DNA of 64,000 bases from the NCBI GenBank assembly GCA_011389865.1, contig JAABTL010000001.1:186001-250000 (forward strand), written 5' to 3'. This stretch comes from Trueperaceae bacterium. GTDB taxonomy: Bacteria > Deinococcota > Deinococci > Deinococcales > Trueperaceae. The notes under the pieces are model-generated. The model made no database searches, was not told where the DNA came from, and saw nothing but the letters and a program-made list of their open reading frames with translations. This document shows positions 37,205 to 44,744 of this stretch, piece after piece. How positions within the stretch are numbered: position 1 is the stretch's first letter; each line of letters starts with the position of its first letter. The translations under genes were made by a program, and so were the position numbers.

Positions 37205-38206
37205 GTGAGATCCCACCGAGGCTTGCGAGCGCTCCTCGCCGTCGCCGCGACGGCGTGCCTCGCCGTCGGCGCGGCCCAGGGCTACGCCGTCGTCGTCGTG
37301 CAGCCGGGTGACGCCCTCGGCTCGATCGCCCAGCGCTACGGCATCGGCGTCGAGGCGCTGAGCGAGGCGAACGGACTGGGCGGTAACCTGATCCGCCCTG
37401 GGGACGTGTTGCACGTTCCGCTGCAGGAGTCGCGCGGCGGTCTCGCCGAGCCGGCCCCCGCACCGCCCGTCGGCTTCCGGCGCCACACGCTCGCTGCCGG
37501 CGAGACGCTGTCGAGCGTCACGTCCCTGTACGGCATCACCATCGCCGCCCTGGTGGGCGCCAATCCCGACCTGTCGTCGCTCGATCGGCTGCCGGTCGGC
37601 GTCGAGTTGCTCATCCCGCCGGGCGAGGGCCTGCTCGTCACCCTCGAGTACGGCATGGAGCTGATGGACCTGCTGGCCGCCTACGGCGCGGACCCGATCG
37701 CGGTGGCGCGGGCCAACGAGATCCGCAGCCCCTTCGACCTACGGCCGGGCATGCTGCTGTTCCTGCCCGGGGTCGAGCCGACCGCTGCCCTGGAGCGGTT
37801 GGCGGCCGTGCGCGAGCTGGAGAACACCTACGTCTGGCCGCTGCACGGGCGTCTCACCTCGTACTTCGGCCGCCGCAACCTCGGCCTCGGCACCAGCACC
37901 TTCCACCGCGGTCTCGACATCGCGGCCCCGACGGGCTCCACCATCGTGGCGGCGCGGTCCGGGACGATCACGTTCGCGGGCTGGTCGAGCCAGGGCTACG
38001 GCAACCTGGTCAAGATCCGCCATGCGGGCGGCGCCGAGACCTGGTACGCGCACGCCAGCCGCATCCTGGTGCGCGTGGGCCAGGGCGTCTCACAGGGCGA
38101 ACCGATCGCCCTCGTCGGCTCGACGGGCATCTCGACCGGCCCGCACCTGCACCTGGAGATCCACGTGGCCGGCCGGGCGATCGATCCGCTCGGCGAACTG
38201 CGCTGA
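37205..38206 (+). CDS. LysM and M23 peptidase (murein hydrolase, NlpD/EnvC type)
   Basis: 333 aa, GTG start. Signal peptide of about 25 residues, then LysM-like repeats at about 29-72 (VVQPGDALGSIAQRYGI), 90-133 (TLAAGETLSSVTSLYGI) and a degenerate one near 145-187. The M23 domain (about 210-330) holds FHRGLDIAAP and HLHLEIHV zinc motifs. An exported peptidoglycan endopeptidase or an activator of amidases. The zinc ligands (H, D, HxH) look complete, so catalysis is plausible. Confidence 0.9.
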   Translation: MRSHRGLRALLAVAATACLAVGAAQGYAVVVVQPGDALGSIAQRYGIGVEALSEANGLGGNLIRPGDVLHVPLQESRGGLAEPAPAPPVGFRRHTLAAGETLSSVTSLYGITIAALVGANPDLSSLDRLPVGVELLIPPGEGLLVTLEYGMELMDLLAAYGADPIAVARANEIRSPFDLRPGMLLFLPGVEPTAALERLAAVRELENTYVWPLHGRLTSYFGRRNLGLGTSTFHRGLDIAAPTGSTIVAARSGTITFAGWSSQGYGNLVKIRHAGGAETWYAHASRILVRVGQGVSQGEPIALVGSTGISTGPHLHLEIHVAGRAIDPLGELR

Positions 38207-38208
38207 CC

Positions 38209-38250
38209 GTGTGTCCGGGTCCGCGGGCGCGCCCGCGGACCCCGACACAC
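38209..38250. terminator. Long perfect palindrome between convergent genes
   Basis: A 26-bp perfect palindrome (38217-38242) extended by 7-base arms GTGTGTC and GACACAC across a C-C mismatch. Likely bidirectional terminator for the M23 and zinc-ribbon genes. Confidence 0.75.
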
Positions 38251-38277
38251 GTGTCCGCGGGCGTGCCCGAGGACACG
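38250..38277. repeat. Second stem-loop CGTGTCC...GGACACG
   Basis: Abuts the first palindrome and shares its GTCCGCGGGCG core; inner arms GGGC and GCCC. Confidence 0.65.
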
Positions 38278-38285
38278 AACCCTCG

Positions 38286-38302
38286 CGTCCGCGACGCGGA
38301 CG
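38286..38302. repeat. Third stem-loop CGTCCGC-GAC-GCGGACG
   Basis: Seven-base perfect arms; ends 6 bases before the stop of the zinc-ribbon gene. Confidence 0.65.
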
Positions 38303-38307
38303 ACGGC

Positions 38308-39012
38308 TCAGTCTTCAGTCGGCTGGACCAGCAACCGCCCGCACGACGGGCAGCGGGTGACGCCCGCGCCCCTGCGGACCTTCTGCAACACGTGAATCGG
38401 CAGCTGGACGTGACAGCCGCCGCAGCGCTTGCCACCCTCGAGGCCGACGAGCGCCAGGCCCCTTCTGGCACGACGCACCTGCTCGTACTGGCGTAGCAGG
38501 CCCGCCTCGACCTCGTTGCAGAGGCGTGCTCGGCGGTCGGCGAGGTCGGCGTCACGGGTGTCGATCACGGTCAGGCGTTCGCGCTCCGCGGCCTCCAGGG
38601 CCTCGAGTTCGGGGGTCATCGCGGCGAGCTGCTCTTCGAGCTCGGCCATCGCCGCGGCGATGCCCTCGAGCTCCTCCATCAACGGCAGCGTGTCCTCTTC
38701 GAGTTCCTGCGCTCGGGTCGTGAACTGCAGTTCCTGGTTCTGGTACTGCGCCATCTCCTTGCTCGTCGTGGCCCGCAGGGCCGCTTCCGACGCGTCCTTG
38801 CGGCGCTCCTGCAGCGTCTTGAGGTCGAGCTCGTTGCTCGCGACGCGGCGACGCAGCGCCTCGTGCTCCTGCTGCACCTTCGCCAGGTCGCGGCGCAGCG
38901 TCTCGCGCCGCTCGCGGGCGGCCAGCAGCTCGGTCGGCACCTCGCCGCGTTCGACGGCGAGGGCGTCGCGCTGCAGGTCGAGGGACTGGACCTCGCTCAG
39001 GGTCTCGAGCAT
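38308..39012 (-). CDS. Coiled-coil protein with carboxyl C4 zinc ribbon
   Basis: 234 aa. Residues 1-185 are long charged heptad helices (LDLQRDALAVERGEVPTELL onward). The end holds CGGCHVQLP and CPSCGRLLV, two CxxC pairs of the CT398/zf-RING_7 family. Family members are thought to bind nucleic acid or to link flagellar or secretion parts, but the role is not established. ATG 39012 has GGAGG 5 bases upstream; ATG 39039 would add 9 residues and remove the inverted repeat from the leader. Confidence 0.85.
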   Translation of the reverse strand: MLETLSEVQSLDLQRDALAVERGEVPTELLAARERRETLRRDLAKVQQEHEALRRRVASNELDLKTLQERRKDASEAALRATTSKEMAQYQNQELQFTTRAQELEEDTLPLMEELEGIAAAMAELEEQLAAMTPELEALEAAERERLTVIDTRDADLADRRARLCNEVEAGLLRQYEQVRRARRGLALVGLEGGKRCGGCHVQLPIHVLQKVRRGAGVTRCPSCGRLLVQPTED

Positions 39013-39031
39013 GCGGCCTCCAGAACGAACA

Positions 39032-39061
39032 CGCTCCATGCGGCGTTGGCCACATGGAGCG
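39032..39061 (-). repeat. Inverted repeat in the zinc-ribbon gene leader
   Basis: Nine-base perfect arms CGCTCCATG and CATGGAGCG around 12 bases. It can hide ATG 39039 and lies 20 bases before the ribosome site. Confidence 0.65.
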
Positions 39062-39099
39062 CTGAGAGGAACGGTGGGGAGAACGACTTCACGGCCTGG

Positions 39100-39105
39100 A
39101 GTCTA
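39100..39105 (-). promoter_or_regulatory. -10 box TAGACT of the zinc-ribbon gene
   Basis: Leader about 80 bases containing the inverted repeat. Confidence 0.55.
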
Positions 39106-39152
39106 CCACCACCCCCCGGGGTCGCCGGCCGCGGGCGAGGGCGTGGTCACGG

Positions 39153-39158
39153 TACACT
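39153..39158 (+). promoter_or_regulatory. -10 box TACACT, leaderless 157-aa gene
   Basis: Ends 6 bases before ATG 39165. Confidence 0.6.
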
Positions 39159-39164
39159 CGTCCG

Positions 39165-39638
39165 ATGTTCGAGGATTCGGTAGAGGGCTTCATCGACCGC
39201 TGGCGTCGGCACGCGATCGATGGCGTGGCCTTCGCGCGCGCGGAGGGCAGCCCCCTGCTCGAGGTCGCCGTCGGCGGCGCTGTCGTGCAGCTGTTCGAGC
39301 GCACCGGTCCGTACGACGCGCCCACTGGGCCCGTGCGGCTCATCGTGCACGCCGTGGCGTCGTCGTGGACCACCGCATCGGGCGACGCCCCGTCGCTTAG
39401 CGCGGTGAGCCCCGCGCGCCTGCGCATCAGCGGCACGGTCGTCGAGGCCGACGGGGCGATGGTGGTCGTCGACGCGGGGGTACCGGTGGTGCTCGGCCTC
39501 GATCCGCTCGACGATGCTCAGCCGCAGCCGTCCGTCGGCGCTCGGCTGGAGTGTGAGTCGCTGGTGCCGGCCCAGGCGTTCGTCCTGCGCAGCAGCGGTC
39601 CGCGCCGCCCCGCGGACGCGGTCGACGACCAGGTCTAG
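39165..39638 (+). CDS. Hypothetical protein (157 aa)
   Basis: No family recognised. Begins MFEDSVEGFIDRWRRHAIDG; the middle (SARLRISGTVVEADGAMVVV style, LRISGTVVEADGAMVVVDAG) reads as beta strands and could be an OB-like barrel. No signal peptide or helices. Leaderless; 3 bases before the deacetylase gene GTG, so the two are one operon. Confidence 0.7.
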   Translation: MFEDSVEGFIDRWRRHAIDGVAFARAEGSPLLEVAVGGAVVQLFERTGPYDAPTGPVRLIVHAVASSWTTASGDAPSLSAVSPARLRISGTVVEADGAMVVVDAGVPVVLGLDPLDDAQPQPSVGARLECESLVPAQAFVLRSSGPRRPADAVDDQV

Positions 39639-39641
39639 CGC

Positions 39642-40535
39642 GTGCCGCGCGCCTTCTCGCCGCGCGCGCAGCGGGTGCCATTGCCCGCGGGCCACCGCTT
39701 CCCCATGGACAAGTACGACCGGGTCGCGCAGCGCCTCGAGGGGGTGGGGTGGAACGTGCTCGACGCCCCCGACGTCGCGGACGAGGCTCTGGCGCTCACC
39801 CACGACCGCGACTACCTCGGTGCCGTGGCGGGCTGCGCGCTCGATGCCCGTGCCGAGCGGCGCCTGGGGTTCCCGCAGTCGCCCGCCCTGGTGCGGCGCT
39901 CTCGCGCATCGGTGGGCGGCACCGTGGCGGCGGCCCGCGCCGCGCTCGACGACGGCCTCGGGGTGCAGCTGGCGGGCGGCACCCACCACGCCTTCCGCGA
40001 CCGGGGCGAGGGCTTCTGCGTCTACAACGACCTCGTGGTCGCCGCCCGCGCGCTGCTCGCAGAGGGCGCCATGCGGCGTGTGCTGGTGATCGATCTCGAC
40101 GTCCACCAGGGGAACGGCACCGCCGCGCTGTGCGCCGACGACCCGCGGATCGCGACCTACTCGGTGCATGGCGACCGCAACTACCCCTTCGTCAAGGAGC
40201 GCAGCGACCTCGACGTGCCGCTGCCGGATGGCACCGGCGACGGGGACTACCTCGCGGCGCTCGACGCCAGCCTGCCCGCGTTCGCGCGCGCCGCACGGCC
40301 CGATCTCGTGCTCTACCAGGGCGGCGTCGACGTGCTCGCGGGCGACCGCTTCGGTCGCCTGGCGCTGTCGCTCGAAGGCGTCGTCGAGCGCGACCGGCGG
40401 GTGGCGACGTGGTGCCGCGACGCCGGCGTCCCGCTCGTCACCACCCTCGGGGGCGGCTACCACGCGGACGTCGACGCGACCGTGGCCGCCCACGTCGCGG
40501 GGCTCGTGGTCGTCGCGGAGACGCTGGGCGTCTAG
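39642..40535 (+). CDS. Histone deacetylase family (AcuC/acetylpolyamine amidohydrolase-like)
   Basis: 297 aa, GTG start. Zinc deacetylase fold: GGTHHAFRDRGEGFCVYNDL (active His pair), VIDLDVHQGNGT (zinc Asp and His), YQGGVDVLAGDRFGRL and TLGGGYHAD (Tyr of the site). Shorter than AcuC and without the amphibian HDAC additions. The substrate could be acetyl-lysine, acetylpolyamine or another N-acetyl compound; unknown. Confidence 0.92.
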   Translation: MPRAFSPRAQRVPLPAGHRFPMDKYDRVAQRLEGVGWNVLDAPDVADEALALTHDRDYLGAVAGCALDARAERRLGFPQSPALVRRSRASVGGTVAAARAALDDGLGVQLAGGTHHAFRDRGEGFCVYNDLVVAARALLAEGAMRRVLVIDLDVHQGNGTAALCADDPRIATYSVHGDRNYPFVKERSDLDVPLPDGTGDGDYLAALDASLPAFARAARPDLVLYQGGVDVLAGDRFGRLALSLEGVVERDRRVATWCRDAGVPLVTTLGGGYHADVDATVAAHVAGLVVVAETLGV

Positions 40536-40600
40536 CGGGCCCGGAACCGCGGCCGGCGCGGCGCGTCGGCCCGAATCCTGGCAGCGCGCGGGCGACCTGC

Positions 40601-40606
40601 TAGGCT
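40601..40606 (+). promoter_or_regulatory. -10 box TAGGCT, leaderless DUF512 gene
   Basis: Ends 8 bases before GTG 40615. Confidence 0.6.
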
Positions 40607-40614
40607 GCGCTGTC

Positions 40615-42027
40615 GTGCCCCACGCCCCTCGCCCCCCCAAGGACCCCAGCGCGCCGCCTTTCACCGCCGCCGTGCGCGAGGTCGCGCCCGGTTCGCCGGC
40701 CGAGCGCGCCGGCGTGCGCGCGGGGTGGGAACTCGTGAGGATCAACGGCCAGTGGGTGCCGGACGTGCTCGCCTACCGCCGCGAACTCGAGCGCGGCGAG
40801 GCCACGCTCGAGGCACGTGACCCGCTCGCGGGCACGGAGGTCGTCTTCACGGTCGCGTGGGAGGATCCCGGGCTCGAGTTCGAGGACGTCATCTTCGACG
40901 GCCTGAGGCTGTGCGCCAACCAGTGCGAGTTCTGCTACGTGCACCAGATGCCCAAGGGCTTCCGCAAGAGCCTCTACGTGATGGACGACGACTACCGGAC
41001 GAGCTTCCTCTACGGCAGCTTCGTGACGCTCACCAACCTGACCGAGGCCGACGTCCGGCGCATCCTCGACGAGCACCTGTCGCCGCTGTACGTCTCGGTG
41101 CACACGGCGGACGAGGACCTGCGGCGCGACATGATGCGCTGGTTCCGACTCAAGGTCAGGGACCCGGCCGCCACCAGCGTCCGCGGCATGATCGAGCGCC
41201 TCGAGCCGATCGACCTCTTCACCCAGGTGGTGGCGTTGCCCGGCCGCAACGACGGCGAGGCGCTCGACCTCACGCTCGCGTACCTCGCCTCGCGACCGAA
41301 CGTCCAGGCGGTCGCCGTGGTGCCCGTCGGCCTGACCGACCACCGCCGCAACCTGCCGACCCTGCGGACCTTCACCCGCGAGGAGGCCGACGCCGTGGTC
41401 GCCCGCGTCGAGGCCTTCCAGCGGACGATGCTGCGCGAGCGCGGCACGCGTTTCGCCTTCCTGTCGGACGAGTTCTACCTGGTGGCCGGGCGGCCGCTGC
41501 CGCCGGCGTCGGCGTACGAGGGCTTCAGCATGCTGGAGAACGGTGTCGGGATGGTGCGCGACTTCATCGCTGGGTCGACCCCTCCGCTGCCCGCCGCCCT
41601 GCCGCGCCCGTTGCGGGTGATCTGCGCGACCGGCACGCTGTTCGCCCCCGTCCTCGACGCCGCGCTCGCCCCGCTGCGGGCGGTCGAGGGACTCGAGCTC
41701 GAGGTGCGGCCGCTGGTCAACCGCACGTTCGGCGCCGTCACCACCGTCACCGGCCTGCTGGCCGGGCGCGACTTCCTGACGCAGATCTCGCCCGGGGAGG
41801 CCGACCTGCTGCTGGTGTCGCCCAGCGTGCTGAAGTACGGCACCGAGACCCTGCTCGACGACCGCACCCTCGATGACCTGCGCCACGAGCTGGGCATGCG
41901 CGTCGAGGTCGGCGGGACGAACCTCGCCGAGCTGATGACGTCCATCCTGTCCGGGCACGGCCGCTCGGCGCTGCCGCAGTTCGGCTTCTCGACCCACGCC
42001 GTCAAGGAGACCACGGGGCAGCACTGA
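40615..42027 (+). CDS. DUF512 protein: PDZ plus radical-SAM-like Fe-S protein
   Basis: 470 aa, GTG start. A PDZ-like domain (about residues 12-75, VAPGSPAERAGVRAGWELVRING), then the Fe-S motif CANQCEFCYVHQMPKGFRKSLY near residue 100 (C-x3-C-x2-C), then a DUF512 domain ending SHTAVKE-like (GFSTHAVKETT). Conserved in cyanobacteria, clostridia and Deinococcota; function unknown. Cytoplasmic. MBL gene follows 12 bases later. Confidence 0.9.
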   Translation: MPHAPRPPKDPSAPPFTAAVREVAPGSPAERAGVRAGWELVRINGQWVPDVLAYRRELERGEATLEARDPLAGTEVVFTVAWEDPGLEFEDVIFDGLRLCANQCEFCYVHQMPKGFRKSLYVMDDDYRTSFLYGSFVTLTNLTEADVRRILDEHLSPLYVSVHTADEDLRRDMMRWFRLKVRDPAATSVRGMIERLEPIDLFTQVVALPGRNDGEALDLTLAYLASRPNVQAVAVVPVGLTDHRRNLPTLRTFTREEADAVVARVEAFQRTMLRERGTRFAFLSDEFYLVAGRPLPPASAYEGFSMLENGVGMVRDFIAGSTPPLPAALPRPLRVICATGTLFAPVLDAALAPLRAVEGLELEVRPLVNRTFGAVTTVTGLLAGRDFLTQISPGEADLLLVSPSVLKYGTETLLDDRTLDDLRHELGMRVEVGGTNLAELMTSILSGHGRSALPQFGFSTHAVKETTGQH

Positions 42028-42039
42028 CGCCCGTCGACC

Positions 42040-42786
42040 ATGCCCACCACCGTCGCCCCCGGCGTTCACGTCATCGGTCTGCTCATGGTCAACGTCGTGC
42101 TGCTCGAGGGGCGCGATGGCTGGACCCTGATCGACACGGGCACGGAGGGCACGCTGGGTCGGCTGCGCGCCTCGCTGCGCCGCATCGGGGCGCCGGCGAG
42201 CGATCTTCGCCGGGTCCTGATCACCCACGCGCACCCCGACCACGTCGGAGGCCTCGCCGAACTCGTGCGGGCGTCGGGCGCCGAGGTCTGGGCGCCGGAG
42301 GCCGATCGCGCCTGGGTCGAGGGCCCCGGGTCGCCGCCGCGCCCCGATCCGGCGACCCTGCGCGGCGTGCATCGCCTGCTGGGCCGCATCGAGCCGACGG
42401 CCGCGACGCCCGTGGCCGTCGACCGGGGCCTTCGCGGCGGCGACCGGCTCGATGCCGTGCGCGAGGGCCTCGAGGTCGTCGCGCTGCCCGGCCACACGCC
42501 GGGGCAGGTCGGCTTCTGGCTGCCGTCCGTACGGGTGATCGTCGCGGGTGACGCGCTCATGCACGTGTTCCCGTGGTGGCACCCGCCGATCGCGGCCTTC
42601 AGCAGCGACATGCAGCAGGCGCGACGCTCGGTGGAGCGCATGGCGGCGCTCGAGCCGCGTGTGGTCGTCGTCGGACACGGGCCGCCGGTGTCGCTGCCCG
42701 CTGGCGCAGCGAGCAGCGCGAGCCTGGCGCCGCGCCTGCGCCGCGCCCTCCGCACCTTCCCGCCGGTCGACGACGCGCGCGGGTGA
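42040..42786 (+). CDS. Metallo-beta-lactamase fold hydrolase
   Basis: 248 aa. Dinuclear metal motif THAHPDHVGG, DTGTEGTL, LPGHTPGQVGFWL, VIVAGDALM and VVVGHGPPV. The fold covers glyoxalase II, lactonases and others; nothing here fixes the substrate. Follows the DUF512 gene closely. Confidence 0.88.
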   Translation: MPTTVAPGVHVIGLLMVNVVLLEGRDGWTLIDTGTEGTLGRLRASLRRIGAPASDLRRVLITHAHPDHVGGLAELVRASGAEVWAPEADRAWVEGPGSPPRPDPATLRGVHRLLGRIEPTAATPVAVDRGLRGGDRLDAVREGLEVVALPGHTPGQVGFWLPSVRVIVAGDALMHVFPWWHPPIAAFSSDMQQARRSVERMAALEPRVVVVGHGPPVSLPAGAASSASLAPRLRRALRTFPPVDDARG

Positions 42787-42854
42787 CCGTGCGGGCCTCG
42801 GGGTCGGCCCGGGCGTGCGCGTGCGCGCACACGATGTCCCACCCAGACGGGGTG

Positions 42855-42860
42855 TAGGCT
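42855..42860 (+). promoter_or_regulatory. -10 box TAGGCT of the UbiA transcript
   Basis: Ends 9 bases before ATG 42870, the small upstream ORF, and 56 bases before ubiA. Confidence 0.55.
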
Positions 42861-42869
42861 CGCGCCGAG

Positions 42870-42920
42870 ATGGACGACGGACGACGCCGACACCACCGCT
42901 TCGCTCGGGGCCCCGCATGA
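42870..42920 (+). CDS. Possible leaderless 16-aa upstream ORF of ubiA
   Basis: Encodes MDDGRRRHHRFARGPA; its TGA overlaps the ubiA ATG as ATGA. It would be the first codon of the transcript. No ribosome site is seen before ubiA, so coupling could be how ubiA is translated. Confidence 0.4.
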   Translation: MDDGRRRHHRFARGPA

Positions 42921-43801
42921 CGGCGCCCGCCACCGAACGCCGCCGCACCCTGGCCGCTTACCTGCGGCTCGTGCGCTTCCAGCACACGCTGTTCGCCCTT
43001 CCCTTCGCCTACGCGGGCATGTGGCTCGCGGCCGATGGCTTCCCCGGCTGGGCGACGTTCGGCTGGGTGACGCTGGCGATGGCGGGCGCCCGCACCTTCG
43101 CGATGGCGGTCAACCGCGTGCTCGACGCTCGCATCGACGCCGCCAATCCGCGCACGGCCGCGCGCGAGATCCCCAGCGGCGTGCTGAGCGCCGCCGACGG
43201 CTGGCTGCTGGCCGCCGTGGGGCTGATCGCGTTCGTGACCGCGGGCCTGGCGCTCAACCCGCTCACCGCCGCGCTGCTGCCGATCGCAGCCGTGTTCCTC
43301 GCCGTCTACCCGCTCGTCAAGCGGGTCTCCTGGTGGTGCCACGCGTGGCTCGGCGTCACGATCGGCGCCGCCGCCGCCGGCGGTTGGATCGCGGTCGCGG
43401 GCGCGTTCGCGCCGCCCGTCTGGTGGTTGTGGCTCGGCGTCGGCGCCTGGATCGGTGGCTTCGACGTCGTGTACGCCATGCTCGACCGGCGCTTCGATCA
43501 GGCCCACGGGGTGCACAGCGTGCCCGCCCGCTTCGGCGATCGGACGGCCGCGCGCATCGCCATCGGCGCGCACGTGCTCGCCGTGGCGTCCCTCGTGCTG
43601 CTGGCGCCGGCGGCCGGTCTCGGCGCGACCTACCTGGCTGCGGTCGCCGTCGTGGCGGCGGTGCTCGGCCTCCAGCACGTGTGGGTGGCGCGCCACGGCC
43701 CGGCGGTGGCGTTGCGGGCGTTCGACGCCAACCTGGTGATCGGTCTGGTGGTGCTGGGGGGCGTGGTCGCCGACCACGCCGTCCGCGGGGCGGGCGGCTG
43801 A
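42917..43801 (+). CDS. UbiA-family prenyltransferase (MqnP-type candidate)
   Basis: 294 aa, about nine membrane helices. First Asp motif N66-RVLD70-ARID74 and second DVVYAMLDRRFDQAHG are the prenyl-diphosphate sites of UbiA enzymes. NPRTAAREIPSG and GVHSVPARFG match the 4-hydroxybenzoate/MqnP branch. With mqnD and menG in the window, prenylation of 1,4-dihydroxy-6-naphthoate is the likely reaction. Start overlaps a small upstream ORF. Confidence 0.88.
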   Translation: MTAPATERRRTLAAYLRLVRFQHTLFALPFAYAGMWLAADGFPGWATFGWVTLAMAGARTFAMAVNRVLDARIDAANPRTAAREIPSGVLSAADGWLLAAVGLIAFVTAGLALNPLTAALLPIAAVFLAVYPLVKRVSWWCHAWLGVTIGAAAAGGWIAVAGAFAPPVWWLWLGVGAWIGGFDVVYAMLDRRFDQAHGVHSVPARFGDRTAARIAIGAHVLAVASLVLLAPAAGLGATYLAAVAVVAAVLGLQHVWVARHGPAVALRAFDANLVIGLVVLGGVVADHAVRGAGG

Positions 43802-43805
43802 GGGC

Positions 43806-43845
43806 GGCGGTCGGGTCGCGGCCCGCTCGCGTCGGCCGACCCGCC
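43806..43845 (+). terminator. Probable hairpin after the UbiA gene
   Basis: Arms GGCGGTCGG and CCGACCCGCC with one bulge, just after the stop and before the tRNA promoter. Confidence 0.45.
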
Positions 43846-43858
43846 CGGCCCGCTTCGG

Positions 43859-43888
43859 TTGACACCTCGAGGAGCGACTGCGTATGCT
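43859..43888 (+). promoter_or_regulatory. Consensus promoter of tRNA-Asp
   Basis: TTGACA 43859-43864, 18-base spacer, TATGCT 43883-43888. The only near-perfect two-box sigma70 promoter seen here. Confidence 0.85.
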
Positions 43889-43901
43889 CGCTAACGCGTT
43901 T

Positions 43902-43977
43902 GGAGCGGTAGTGTAGCGGTTAGCATATCTGCCTGTCACGCAGAAGGTCGCGGGTTCAAATCCCGTCCGCTCCGCCA
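43902..43977 (+). tRNA. tRNA-Asp (anticodon GTC)
   Basis: 76 bases including encoded CCA. Acceptor GGAGCGG pairs with CCGCTCC; the anticodon loop CTGTCAC gives GTC; the T arm carries GGTTCAAATCC; discriminator G 43974. Reads GAC and GAT codons. Confidence 0.97.
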
Positions 43978-43981
43978 AGGT

Positions 43982-44013
43982 CGCCGGCCCCCGAAGGGGG
44001 CCGGCGTTCGTTT
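43982..44013 (+). terminator. Rho-independent terminator of tRNA-Asp
   Basis: Eleven-base perfect GC stem with GAA loop followed by TTCGTTT. Confidence 0.85.
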
Positions 44014-44075
44014 GGGGTCGCGGCCGTCGTCCCCGCACGGGGCGTGGGGCCACCTTCCGTAGGCGCCGCGGCTGG

Positions 44076-44081
44076 TAGCGT
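44076..44081 (+). promoter_or_regulatory. -10 box TAGCGT, leaderless Lon-N gene
   Basis: Ends 6 bases before ATG 44088. Confidence 0.65.
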
Positions 44082-44087
44082 GAAGGC

Positions 44088-44744
44088 ATGGCCGAGCTGC
44101 CCGTCTTCCCGCTCGATCTCGTGGTGTTCCCAGGGCAGACGGTGCCGCTGGTGGTGTTCGAGGCGCGCTACAAGCGGTTGGTCAAGGCGGTCCTCGAGCT
44201 CGAGGAGCCTCGCTTCGTCATCGCCCGCGCCCTGGCTGCGGCCGACGGCCCGGCGATGGCCCCGATCGGTACGGTGGTCCGGGTCGTCGAGCTCGCCGAG
44301 CGCCCGGACGGCACCTACACGCTTACGGGCCACGGTGGCGAGCGCGTGCGGGTCGACGTCACGCGCCGCGAGGACGTGGCCGAGGCGGACGGCAGCGAGC
44401 GGCCGCTGTTCTTCACCGACGCGGAGCCCCTGCCGGTCGTGCGCGACGACCCGAACCTCGAGCGGGTGGCCGCGTGGGACGCCCTCGAGGCCTTCAGGCG
44501 CTACGCCCGCACCTTCTTCGCGGCCGACGCCGAGCAGCAGGTCGACGACCACGTCCCCGACGAGTCGCTCTACCAGGCATCGTTCGTCTGCGCCAACCTG
44601 CGGCTGGAGGGCGACGAGCGCCAGGCGCTGCTCGAGGCGCCATCGCTCGTCGACCGCTTCAGGCTCGCAGAGCGGCTGATCGAGGAGCGTCTGGAAGCCC
44701 ACGCGCCTGGCCTCGGTGACGCCGACGCTGGCGACGTCGGGTGA
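44088..44744 (+). CDS. Lon amino-terminal (LON) domain protein
   Basis: 218 aa. ELPVFPLDLVVFPGQTVPLVVFEARYK at the start is the LON substrate-binding domain, and a helical end (FFAADAEQQVDDHVPDES) follows. No AAA ATPase or protease part, so it is a stand-alone LON-domain protein of unknown role, perhaps an adaptor. Leaderless; overlaps truD by GTGA. Confidence 0.88.
   Translation: MAELPVFPLDLVVFPGQTVPLVVFEARYKRLVKAVLELEEPRFVIARALAAADGPAMAPIGTVVRVVELAERPDGTYTLTGHGGERVRVDVTRREDVAEADGSERPLFFTDAEPLPVVRDDPNLERVAAWDALEAFRRYARTFFAADAEQQVDDHVPDESLYQASFVCANLRLEGDERQALLEAPSLVDRFRLAERLIEERLEAHAPGLGDADAGDVG

Noticed and set aside
43861-44087. Integrase attachment site at tRNA-Asp
   Set aside because: No repeat of the tRNA 3' end and no integrase or foreign genes follow; a terminator directly follows.
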